Source: Mesocentrotus franciscanus
Lineage: Eukaryota > Echinodermata > Echinoidea > Camarodonta > Strongylocentrotidae
Assembly (NCBI GenBank): GCA_037976565.1
Contig: CP137683.1
Location: 1,832,637-1,896,636, forward strand
DNA: 64,000 nt
Direction of reading: 5' to 3'
Part shown: piece by piece, positions 32,101 through 45,000 of the stretch
Layout: every line of letters begins with the position of its first letter
Position numbering within the stretch: the first letter of the stretch is position 1
The notes under the pieces: model-generated
What the model saw: the letters and a program-made list of their open reading frames with translations, nothing else
Told to the model about the DNA's origin: nothing
Databases searched by the model: none
Position numbers and translations under genes: made by a program

Positions 32101-35100
32101 TGATCACATACCCACCATGCAAGACTCACAGGGTTGCTAGACTATGGACTGTGTCACCAGAAAATCATTTCCAATACTATGATGATTTTTTTTCTTCTTC
32201 TTTTCTTTCACCCTTAACAGGTGTTTTTATTACAACAAAATATCAAATTCACATACATTTTTGTTTAACATAACCACTATAATACTTTACACATACATTT
32301 CTCTCAATTCAGGTAAATTATACATTTTTCGTTTTCCTTTTTTTTACAGAGCTGCATTAATGTCCAAACGTATCTTAATTTCTTTCAAAAAAATATACCA
32401 CAATTTTTTTTTTCCTTTCATCTTTTCCGTTTCGTTTCTCAAAATTATCTCAATACTATGATGATGGTTAGATTGTTAGATGGTTAGATGAGCAAGTGTG
32501 CGCTTAAATGACGCTTGGCTGGAATGCTCCCCAATGCTCCCCAGGGAGTGGAGAATGTGCATACATTGTGTGCATGTAAGCTTGAATCAATGACCAGGGT
32601 AATAACATATCTGTAAAGCGCTTAGGGACATCATCGATGTATTAAGCGCTATATAAAAGCGGAATATTATTATTATTATTATTATTATTTATCCTTTCTC
32701 TTTCTCTTTTCCTTAATCTTCTCTAGAATATCATGACACAAACTCAGGATAAAGCTCTGAGGAGAATATCAGAACTCAAAGAGGTGAGAACTCCATTCAG
32801 ATGTCTCCTTGAAAGTTTCTTTATTTGAGATGTTTCAGTATGAGTAATCTTGAATTCTGATATCTGATAATGGTAATATTCTAATGATCCCCCCCCCTCT
32901 TTTTTTACAATGTTTGCAATGTGATATGATTATTTTTGGGATCCACCCTGACAAGATAATTTGCCTTCCTCCTTAATTACCCTTTCCTCAGATATTGTAC
33001 TGTAGTCACTTTCAAATCTCTAACCTGTACACTGTAGTTTTGGAGTAAATCACATGTTTTGGGAATATGTATACATCAGGGCCCCGTCTTATAAAGAGTT
33101 GATATCAATTGCAACTTATATATCAATTGCATCTATGTACATAAGAGATAGGTGACTGTAAATTTGCGATTGATTACAGGACTTGCGATTGATCGCAAGT
33201 CTTTATAAGACGGGGCCCTGATATTATATTATCAATAGTGTGGCACACGCACAGTACTTCATGCAGAGTTTTACACAACAACATCAACAACAAAAATTCA
33301 TGTTTTTCCCCTCAACTCACATGTATCTGTTTAATAGGCAGCAGAACTGGACAGAGGAGCCAAAGTCCACATGGAAGAAACATTCCGTTTATCTCTCGAA
33401 GAGAAAGATGAGATGGTTAAAGTACTACAGACACAGGTAATAAGCTAGATCATCACTGCATCTGATGTGATCCATAGCTGATCCAATGTGTGCTATTCCA
33501 TCACCAGAGCTCAATATTTAGTATTAACCCTTTCAGGACTAGATTTATTTTTGTAGGGCTAAATTGATTGCATATTGTTCTTCAAATTGTCAAAATTAAT
33601 ATTTTCTTATACTACTATATTTTTATATAATAAATGTAATGTTTCTGAAAACAAACAACATCGGTGTGAATAATGTTAAAAAGGTGAAAAAGGGCAAATT
33701 TTCTATTGAAAAACAATGATTTTGAATCTCTCAACACGTTGCCAATTTAGGGATTATAAATATCCTTTTTTAAATTTCTGGCAAAAGCAATATAGTCATG
33801 AAACAAAACTGGATGCAGCATATGCAAAAAATAAATTGCCCTTTCTACTCATGCATCTGGCATGTTTTTAGGACTCTGAAACAAAAGTTATTGAGCCTAA
33901 CTACAAAATGTGGAATGATGGTTGCAAACCGTTAACATCACCTTTTAATTTTTTGTTTCACTTCCACAATAAAACATTCAAACTAAATCAAATAATTGTT
34001 AATAAAATGCTATTCCCTTACCAGAACTCAAGATTAAATTGAACCTTACATGTGTTTTTATTGTTGTTTTTTTTTGTCTTCCACGCAACAGGTTAAATTA
34101 TTGAAATCAGGAAAGATTGGTGATGATGTAGATGGTGCTGATAAACCCTGCAAGCCCTCTACGCCAGCATCAGGAGAAGGGGATGCAGCTACTGCTGAAA
34201 CAGTCAATAACCTGAAAGAAAAGGTGAGCAAAATATTATTATTTGTACAATTATTTGAATTTGAATTTATTGATTCATCTGTCATACAACAGAAATTATT
34301 TTTCCATTGGTTGACCAATAAACAGCAGAATTATACATCACAAAGAAGTGTACCTGGAAAAAATATACATTATGTGATCACAAACGGAAGAAAATACAGA
34401 AGAAGTTTTAAGGATGTTACTAAAACTAAATTGTGTCAAAAAATAGCACAGGAAAAGGAAATTCCTGTCATTTTAAGACCCTCATATAATAGTTTAGTTT
34501 AGTTGATTTCTTTATTACAAAATCACACCGTCATCGGACGGCTGGCCTAAGAAGGCCTATGCGTNNNNNNNNNNNNNNNNNNNNNNNNNNNNNNNNNNNN
34601 NNNNNNNNNNNNNNNNNNNNNNNNNNNNNNNNNNNNNNNNNNNNNNNNNNNNNNNNNNNNNNNNNNNNNNNNNNNNNNNNNNNNNNNNNNNNNNNNNNNN
34701 NNNNNNNNNNNNNNNNNNNNNNNNNNNNNNNNNNNNNNNNNNNNNNNNNNNNNNNNNNNNNNNNNNNNNNNNNNNNNNNNNNNNNNNNNNNNNNNNNNNN
34801 NNNNNNNNNNNNNNNNNNNNNNNNNNNNNNNNNNNNNNNNNNNNNNNNNNNNNNNNNNNNNNNNNNNNNNNNNNNNNNNNNNNNNNNNNNNNNNNNNNNN
34901 NNNNNNNNNNNNNNNNNNNNNNNNNNNNNNNNNNNNNNNNNNNNNNNNNNNNNNNNNNNNNNNNNNNNNNNNNNNNNNNNNNNNNNNNNNNNNNNNNNNN
35001 NNNNNNNNNNNNNNNNNNNNNNNNNNNNNNNNNNNNNNNNNNNNNNNNNNNNNNNNNNNNNNNNGTCTCCTGGTGTTGGAAATACCAGTACTAGTTCCAC

Positions 35101-38100
35101 TCCGTCTTCAACACCAGAATCCAAACACGATCGGGACTCCCTAAACTCAAGAAGACCCCAGGTATCATACACATACTATAATAATGGTATTTATTCAATA
35201 ATCATCATCGCAGCTCGAGAGCTGAATTACAAATGATTTTACAATAACAAGTGCATGAACTTAATTAATTACAAATGGCGTAAAACATAAACAAAAATAT
35301 TTCTTCATAATAATAATAGGAATATTACATTAGAACAGGAAAATGTATCTATCCCCAATTAGGCTTGAAAGGGAACTAGAAAAAGAGAAGCTGAGTTCTT
35401 AATTAATAATTAAGTATATAAATCGAGTTAAATGTTGTAGATTACAACAATAGTTCGAGGAAGTAACGTATCGAAAGTGTGACGGTAACAAATTGAAATC
35501 ATAATACCGAACGTAAACAAAAGAGCGTCAAAGGTGACCATTTATAAATTGTAATACTTTGGGTCATGGCAAGATCAGGTTCCGTGAAAAGATTGTGTGA
35601 GTTTTGAGAGGGAAACAGGTACTGGATGCAAAACATTGAATATTATATATGATAGAGGTACTTTTCTATACAAAGAGGGCACAAAGTTAAGATAAATACA
35701 TGGATTCCCTTATATTATTAGCATCTGTTAATTGATATCTACGAATAAATTAGTTGAGCTTTGAACACAGCAAATATTCATCTAGATTATAAACTGGTTT
35801 ATAAACTGGTTTATCTTTGAATTAGGTGGGTTCAGTTTATGAAAGAAAAAATACTTTAACCCAGAAAAATTATTATGAATAAACAAAGGTTTTACTTTTT
35901 AGTCTTTTGAAATTTGAAGTTTTATAATTCTTTATGCCATTTGATAAGTTTGCCAATGTTACCCATTCCTTTCTTCCGTGTCTATCTATTTTAAAATTAT
36001 TATAAGCTCTCTTTCTCTTCTGTAAATGTCACATTTTCATTTAAACCATGCACAATGATATTTTAATACATTAGGTTTGTGGTTCAGTTTCGTAACTTAT
36101 TTACAGTATAACATATGAACATGTACAATGTATGCAACAATTACTTGAAAATATACTGTATTGATAAAATGATCTTTACTAAATTAAATTTACTTTACTT
36201 TTTATATCTTGTACAAGTTCTATAAAGTAATTATATTGCAATTTTAAAAGAATACCAGCGAAAGAGAGATAAATCTGGCAAGTGGACTGGACTGCAGAAT
36301 TGAATGCATTTGCCAGTAGATCCAGAATAAGGAAATAAGGCTATTTTTATCCTATGTTACTTTGACTCCAATTTCATTTTTTCTTCTTGTTGTACACCAG
36401 ACTCCGAATGATAAGACACCAACAGGTGCTGAAGCCAGACCCAGAACCCCCTCTACCAGTACTAGTCCAGGAACCCCAAACCAAGGACCTAAAGGGTCAC
36501 AAATCAATACATCATCAGCACCTGAGGCTGAACAAGCCATCATCAAGCAATCTGCTTCCCTGGTAAGTGGCTCTTTACTACATTTGAGGTAGAATACTAC
36601 AATGGCATAATGTGTGGTATTACAAGCTATGCAGTCATAAACAGAAATGTGTGATTTCTTTTCAAAAGTGTTGAAGTTTACTTCTATTATTGAGATCTAA
36701 TAATGGCTTTGCCCGAAAATGGATCATGATTAGTTATTGCTGCATACACATGTAATAACTAAAGTAACTATCATTTCAAACCTCTTAACTGCTTTAAATT
36801 AACCTCGATGACTTGAAGCCAAGTACAGTGCCCACTGGCAAGGCGATCATTCTCATTTATTACTCTAATATTATTTACTGAGATGTGTCATTGTAAGACC
36901 TATTGACTAATACATCCCCCATTGTTTACATACAAGCTATCGCTAGCTTGGCAACTGAGGTAAAGAAAAATAATATTGAAAATAAAAATACTCATTCTCA
37001 ATTTTCCATTTGCAGGAGAATGCTGCCACACCACCCAGGTCTAAGCAAGCTGCACCCCCTTACATGGGTGAAAGCCCCCCTTCCCCAATACCAGGCCCCT
37101 GCCAGAGTGTATGAAGCGCCCTCGGATACAGAGAGTGAGATGGAGGATGCGGGATTGAGTATGGATGCTATGAGGAAGGAGGAGCTGTTTCAACGTTACA
37201 AGAATATGGAGAGAAGCTTGGGGAAATACAAGGGCAGATACAAGGAGGTGAGTATGTGGGACTACAGTGTATGTGATTTAAACTTGTTTATTTCACCCAT
37301 TGCCTGCAGTTCCTGTATGACTGTAAAATCAGACATGTTTCGTGTTAGAAAGTTTAGGAAGGATTTTGATTGGTCAAGATGCAAAATGAATTAAATTCTA
37401 CTGGTACTACATGCAATTTGCGACAATTTATTTTCACGAAAATAGCTATTATACACAAAATGCAAAGTTTCTTGTTTTACAGTTTGCTTTAAATTGGAAT
37501 GAGAGAATTCAAAAGTCAACAGATTAATGTATGGTACTTGTCCTATGATCAGCAGCATTTACATACCTGTACCCTTGCAATGATCAGAATCTGTGGAAAT
37601 TTGCCAATAATTATAATCCAATGAGAGCTACATTTAAACACTCATGCAAACAAAAATACTGAGCTGATATGAATTGAATTTTGAAATGAATGAAACTTGG
37701 AATGATCATTAAGAGTCCACAACTAATTATGTTTTCATATGTACAAATGACATTGACTCTCAATGTTTTGTAAAGATTTATCACAAGTGCCGTTTTCTCA
37801 AAATTATTTGCAGGTGACAAGTGCTTACAGAGACTTACAGAAGGAAAATGAAAAATTAAGGTAGGTGGAACTGGTCAACAGGATCGTGATATATGTTTGT
37901 GTTTACTGTGAAATATTTCCTGCAATAAATCAGTTTTTAATCACATTATTTGCAAATATAGGATTCAGTATAATTGCTTTACAGGAGAGTTTTCTAAAGG
38001 GAATTTTGATGCATTTCAGTGGACATTTTGGATGATGTGATCTAGGACTGAGTCGGTACGGTCTGTCACACCGAATCCCGACCGTCGCCATCGGGTCCCG

Positions 38101-38980
38101 GTCCGTTTTTTGGAAACCGACGCTCCGATAAAAATAATGATACATGTAAGAAACTGCCATATTGCACACTACAAAAATTCATCAACCTTAAACCTCTTAA
38201 ATATGTAATTTAATTTAATTAAAATAATGTCAAATGGGAGAATATACCGATCTGGTACGCATGTGTTGATTTATCTGATTGATAAAAATGTCACTTTGCT
38301 ATTTGTAGAGGCAAGTGACATATCCTGCTAGCTGATATCGGGACACTGGTCCCGATCGGTGCAAGGCCGTCGGGACCGGGTTTATAAAAGTCCCGACATG
38401 ACTCAGGAATAATGTGATCACATACCCACCATGCAAGACTCACAGGGTTGCTAGACTATGGACTGTGTCACCAGAAAATCATTTCCAATACTATGATGAT
38501 TTTTTTTCTTCTTCTTTTCTTTCACCCTTAACAGGTGTTTTTATTACAACAAAATAATCAAATTCACATACATTTTTGTTTAACATAACCACTATAATAC
38601 TTTACACATACATTTCTATCAATTCAGGTAAATTATACATTTTTCGTTTTTCTTTTTTTGACAGAGCTGCATTAATGTCCAAACGTATCTTAACTTCTTT
38701 CAAAAAAATATACCACAATTTTTTTTTTCCTTTCATCTTTTCCATTTTCGTTTCTCAAAATTATCTCAATACTATGATGATGGTTAGATTGTTAGATGGT
38801 TAGATGAGCAAGTGTGCGCTTAAATGACGCTTGGCTGGAATGCTCCCCAATGCTCCCCAGGGAGTGGAGAATGTGCATACATTGTGTGCGTGTAAGCTTG
38901 AATCCAATGACCAGGGTAATAACATATCTGTAAAGCGCTTAGAGACATCATCGATGTATTAGCGCTATATAAAAGCGGAA

Positions 38981-39011
<31 letters not shown>

Positions 39012-42000
39012 TATCCTTTCTCTTTCTCTTTTTCCTTAATCTTCTCTAGAATATCATGACACAAACTCAGGATAAAGCTCTGAGGAGAATATCAGAACTC
39101 AAAGAGGTGAGAACTCCATTCAGATGTCTCCTTGAAAGTTTCTTTATTTGAGATGTTTCAGTATGAGTAATCTTGAATTCTGATATCTGATAATGGTAAT
39201 ATTCTAATGATCCCCCCCCCTCTTTTTTTACAATGTTTGCAATGTGATATGATTATTTTGGGTATTCACCCTGACAAGCTACTTTGCCTTCCTCCTTTAT
39301 TACCCTTTCCTCAGATATTGTACTGTAGTCACTTTCAAATCTCTAACCTGTACACTGTAGTTTTGGAGTAAATCACATGTTTTGTGAATATGTATACATC
39401 AGGGCCCCGTCTTATAAAGAGTTGATATCAATTGCAACTTATTTGCGATTGATATCAATCGCAACTATGTACATAAGAGATAGGGAACTGTAAATTTGCG
39501 ATTGATTACAGGACTTGCGATTGATTTGGATCAATCGCAAGTCTTTATAAGACGGGGCCCTGATATTATATTATCAATAGTGTGGCACACGCACAGTACT
39601 TCATGCAGAGTTTTACACAACAACATCAACAACAAAAAATTCATGTTTTTTCCCCCTCAACTCACATGTATCTGTTTAATAGGCAGCAGAATTGGACAGA
39701 GGAGCCAAAGTCCACATGGAAGAAACATTCCGTTTATCTCTCGAAGAGAAAGATGAGATGGTTAAAGTACTACAGACACAGGTAATAAGCTAGGTCATCA
39801 CTGCATATGATGTGATCCATAGCTGATCCAATGTGTGCTATTCCGTCACCAGAGCTCAATATTAGTATTAACCCTTTCAGGACTAGATTTATTTTTGTAG
39901 GGCTAAATTGATTGCATATTGTTCTTCAAATTGGCAAAATTAATATTTTCTTATACTGCTACATTGTTATATAATAAAATGTAATGTTTCTGAAAACAAC
40001 CAACATGGGTGTGAATAATGGTAAAAAGGTGAAAAAGGGGCAAATTTTCTATTGAAAAACAATGATTTTGAATCTCTCAACACGTTGCCAATTTAGGGGT
40101 TATAAATATCCTTTTTTAAATTTCCGGCAAAAGCAATATAGTCATGAAACAAAACTGGATGCAGCATATGCAAAAATAAATTGCCCTTTCTACTCATGCA
40201 TCTGGCATGTTTTTAGGGCTCTGACTCACAAGTTATTGAGCCTAACTACAAAATGTGAATGATGGTTGCAAAACGGTTACCATCACCTTTTAATTTTTTG
40301 TTTCGCTTCCACAATAAAACATTCAAACTAAATCAAATAATTTTTAATAAAATGCTATTCCCTTACCAGAACTCAAGATTAAATTTAACCTTACATGTGT
40401 TTTTATTGTTGTTTTTTTGTCTTCCACGCAACAGGTTAAATTATTGAAATCAGGAAAGATTGGTGATGATGTAGATGGTGCTGATAAACCCCCTGCAAGC
40501 CCCTCTACGCCAGCATCAGGAGAAGGGGATGCAGCTACTGCTGAAACAGTCAATAACCTGAAAGAAAAGGTGAGCAAAAATATTATTATTTGTACAATTA
40601 TTTGAATTTGAATTTATTGATTCATCTGTCATACAACAGAAATTCCTTTTCCATTGGTTGGACAATAAACAGCAGAATTATACATTACAAAGAAGTGTAC
40701 CGGGAAAAAAATATACATTATGTGATCACAAACGGAAGAAAGTACAGAAGAAGTTTTAAGGAAGTTACAAAAACCAATGTGTGTCATAAAATAGCACAGG
40801 AATAGGAAATTCCTTTCATTCTAACGCCCTCTTTAATATGTGAATAAACAAATTGTATATATTTGATTCAGATCACAGCCCCCCCCCCCTCCCCAACACT
40901 ATCGCCTCACTGTAGAACTGTTTAATAGGTGTATAACATTGGGTACAAAAGAAAATATGTCAAATTATATCAAATTTCAAAGCATATCAAATTCACAACA
41001 TTGCAACTCTTTATAATAGATTTTTAAAAGTACATTTATTCCCATACAAATTAAATGTGTACACAATCAATGTTTACAATTCAATATGAGAGAAGAAAGC
41101 AATATCCTTGGGAAGCTTGTGTAGGAGACCCCATAACAAAGTATATCTTATGTTGCTCCATAAAATTATTATACTGTAAAGTGCATGGATCAGTTTTGTA
41201 AATTAGATACAGCATAGCAATACGAATAGTGATTTTTATGAAAAAAATATATGTATAAAAGCCTCTCAGTATTAAAGGTATTACAAAGTGTTGGTAAAAA
41301 TATTGAATTCCTCTGAAACTGTTTGATCTTATAAAAAGATGTTATAGGAATATTTTTAACCAATCTCCACTGCTGAAATACAGATATTTTTTTTTTAGTA
41401 AATTAAACAGTAATTAATAAATCAATTATTAGTTCCAAGCTGCTTGTATATAAAACAGCCCCTGGTGTTGTTTACTAGCGCCATCTACTGTCGTACATGG
41501 TCCTTGGTATAATCGATGTTGAAACTGTGTTACGTCTCGGCGCAAGCCTCGACACCGCGGTGACCTCGCTGAGCGGGAAGGGACTGTATTCGCATGGCTT
41601 ATATCCATGGTACAGTGTGTGTCTGTGTAGTGTATGAATCAGATACACATCTCCGTTGCCGTCAATATGCACAATGCATAGACCTACGTGATTAGTAGGT
41701 CCATGGTAAAACCCTCTTCGGCAACCGTCTCAATCTAGTCTCAGCTTCGACTGATACAGCTCTTGGATCTATATACATGTATAATAGACAAGTTTCCAGT
41801 AGGCCTACGGGATACATGAACTCTTATTATTTGTTCAATTCTTATGTCTGAAATGTATTCAGGAAAGAATATCGGAAAGAAAGCAATATGAAAATGAATG
41901 ACCACAAAATCGTTCAGATATAGGCCTACATGTAAGAAATACAAGAAATATGTCTATCTAGATAGTCTCCTCTCTTTCTCTCTCTGTCTCTCTCTGTCTC

Positions 42001-45000
42001 TCTCTGTCTCTCTCTTTATTTCTCTCCCTCTCCCTCTCTCTTTCCTAAAACACGGTAGTTTGTTTGGCGCTAGTTCAGAATCATATCTAGACTTCGACCC
42101 TAACTCCGGCGTGAAGATACCCTACTAAAACATACCAAAAATCAACTAAATCTTCATCGATTGTTCAAATAATGGTCATGATTTAAAAGCCGTTATGTTT
42201 CTTACCTGTTTTTGTCAATTTTCTTATCTTTTGAGGAGTATTTTTCTGAAAAATGAACACTTTAGTATACACTTTCTCACAGGTTTCACGGCAAACCGCT
42301 GCACAATACATAGTGGGTTGCGTGCGGTCGAGCGCCTGCGTGAAGTTATCTACCGTAATACTTAGGGTATCTCCACCCCGAGTTACGGGTCGAAATTTGA
42401 TATGATTCTGAACTAGCGTCGTTTGTTTTTTCCTGTACCGTTTGGATTATAACCAATTATATTTCACCGCGTCTCTCTCGATCTCTCTCCGAAATATTAT
42501 AGGCCCTTATTATCATTGTCATATATATCATCCTCATCTACATGCATAACCCAAACCCACAAAAATATATGGTCACTTCACGAAAATGAGAATTTCTATC
42601 GTTTTGTGATTATATCATTATCCTTGTCATATCATCAACATCTACATAACAGTAAAAAACAAATATGATTCTTAATTTCACGGTAATGAGAACGTATATC
42701 GTTTTTGTGGTTATTATCCTTGTCATTATATCATCCAAATAAAATTCAAACATGGTTTATTTCTAATTCGATACCAGTGATTTACAAATGTTGCTGAAAT
42801 GACATGTTTTTTCCGGGATTTGACCACCGAAATACAATTCAAACGTGGTTTATTTCTAATTCGATACCAGTAATTTACAAATGTTGCTGAAATGACATGA
42901 TTTTCCTGGATTTTTCGCACTTTTTAAAAACAATTTATACTTTTGTATGCGTTTGTTGGAAAATGACTCATTCCCAAATTTACAGACGGGCAAAAAATAT
43001 GCTTATTTAGAAGCATTCATGTCAGGACCTGCGGAACGGCGGTGCTCGGGGTGGGGCTCGAACCCTCACCTTTTTGAAAAAGAGTAATAGAAAGAAAGAA
43101 AGAATAGCGACCTGCCAGTGTCACAAATGAGATATCAAAATATGCATGCTCATCTGACCGTAATTTATTGCCTGAAACCCTGAGCTTCTTGGTGCTTCGC
43201 CCCCTGGACCCCACACCTATTAGTAAACTGCCTGTGTCACAAATAAGGTATCACAATATGCTCATCTGACTGTAATTAAATGCCTAAAACCCTTGAGATT
43301 CCGGGGCTCTGCCCTGGACCCCATCAGGGCCCTAAGGCCAGCCATCTAACCATAATTTCTTGCCTAGAGCCCTGAGCTTATGGGGGCTCCGCCCCCTGGA
43401 CTCCACGCCTATTAGTAAACTGCCTGTGTCACAAATAAGTTATCACAATATGCTCATCTGACCGTAATTAAATGCCTAAAAACCTTGAGATTCCGGGGGC
43501 TCTGCCCCTGGACCCCATCAGGGGCGCTACGACCGGCCCCTGAATGCTCATCTGACCGCGTAATTTATTCCCCAAACCCTGAGCTTCTGGGGTTCCGCCC
43601 CTGTACCCCAAGCCAATTAGTAACCTGCAGGTGTCACAAACTAATAAGGTATCAAAATATGCTCATCTGACCGTAATTGAATGCGTAAGACCCTGAGCTT
43701 CAGGCGCGTAGCCAGACGGTGGGGCAGTCGCCACCCCCAAAAAAAAAAAAGGCCAACAAGAGAGAGAGAGAGAGAAGAGAAAAAATAAGAGGACGTAGGA
43801 AGAAAAAGGGAAAAGGAGTCGAGAACGGTACAACGAATCGTCTCTTTCTCTAATAATTTAATGAAACGTCAAAGCTTGGGTGAAACTGATTCGACCAGGA
43901 TTAAGAGTCGAGAACGGTACAACGAATTGTTCCTCTCTAATAATTTAATGAAACGTCCAAGCTTCCGCTTGCTGGGGAACTGAATCGAGAACGGTACAAC
44001 GAATCGTCTTCTTTCTCTAATAATTTAATGAAACGTCAAAGCTTCCGCTTCGCGGGAGGGGAAAATTTAATTCAGACAAGGATTAAGAGTCGAGAACGGT
44101 ACAACGGATCGTCTTCTTTCTCTAATAATTTAATGAAACGTCAAAGCTTGGGTGAAACTGAATTCAGACCAGGATTTAGAGTCTAGAACGGTACAACGGA
44201 TCGTCTTCTCTCTAATAATTTAATGAAACGTCAAAGCTTCCTTCGCTGGGGAACTGAATCGAGAACGGTACAACGGATCGTCTTCTTTCTCTAATAATTT
44301 AATAAAAAGTCAAAGCTTCCGCGCTTCGCGCGGGAGGGGTAAAATTTAATTCAGACAAGGATTAAGAGTCGAGAACGGTACAACGGATCGTCTTCTTTCT
44401 CTAATAATTTAATGAAACGTCAAAGCTTCCGGGGCAGAGGCGGCGCTCCGGGGCAGGGGGCACAGTGCCCTCCCACTTTTTAAGAACCCCAAAAGTGCCC
44501 CTTTACATAGGAGAAATGTCCCTTTAACTTTGTAAAAGTGCCCTTTACATAGGAAAAGTGCCCTTTTACTTTGACAAGTGCCCTATTAATTTTTAAAAGT
44601 GCCCCTTCCCTTTCCACCTCTGATAAGTGCCCTTTTATGTTGACACTTACCCCTTTTCCTTCAACAAGTTCCCATTTTCCTTTGCAATATTCTCATAAGT
44701 GCCCTTTAATCTCTAGTAAGTGCCCCTTTTCAGGTACGAAGCGCCTTTTTCACTTTTGATAAGCGCCCTCTTCACCTCTGATAACTGTCCTATTCAAATC
44801 TGAGAGGTGCCCTTTTGCTTTGACAGGTGCCCCTTTCCTTTGTAAGAAGTGCCCCTTCCTCTTTTAATAACTACCCCTTTTAACTCGGATAAACGCATCT
44901 TATCTTTTCACATGTGCCCCTTTCCTTTCTAATAAGTGCCTCTTTTCCTTATGATAAGTGCCCCATTAAAAAGAGCCCTTCTCATAAATGCCCCTTTACC

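Larger units (their letters stand above)
28738..34484 (+). repeat. Large direct duplication, copy 1 (GOLGA4 exons 2-8)
   Basis: About 5.75 kb matched base for base by 35065-40834. It contains exons 2-8 with all frames open. Compared with copy 2 it carries SNPs and many one-base homopolymer differences; the first 2 kb are nearly identical and the intronic sequence from about 31600 on is more diverged. In exon 8 (34092-34223) this copy reads DKPCKPSTPAS where copy 2 reads DKPPASPSTPAS, three bases shorter at two C runs. Confidence 0.95.
35065..40834 (+). pseudogene. GOLGA4: Second copy of GOLGA4 exons 2-8, two frameshifts (probable alternate haplotype)
   Basis: Exon equivalents: 35065-35161 (5' end lost in the gap), 36401-36562, 37015-37246, 37814-37860, 39050-39106, 39683-39781 and 40435-40569. 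The exon 4 equivalent lacks two bases in a C/T run at about 37075-37090 and runs into a stop. The exon 5 equivalent is 47 instead of 48 bases (one A missing) and shifts frame at its end. Exons 6-8 are intact, and exon 8 here reads more naturally (PPASPSTPAS) than in copy 1. All exons are phase 0, so a true tandem exon duplication would be splice-compatible, but the frameshifts argue against function. I favour an unmerged allele with residual homopolymer errors over a real duplication. Confidence 0.85.

Noticed and set aside
34531..35236. Long frames crossing the N run
   Set aside because: Mostly unresolved bases; only the short ends are real sequence.
36903..37394. 163-aa frame running through an intron into exon 4 of copy 2
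   Set aside because: It is produced by the two-base deletion in copy 2 and includes intron sequence before the acceptor.
35065..40834. A second, separate golgin gene
   Set aside because: It has no own first exon, is nearly identical to copy 1 in introns and repeats alike, and is frameshifted; the only downstream exons belong to the same gene.
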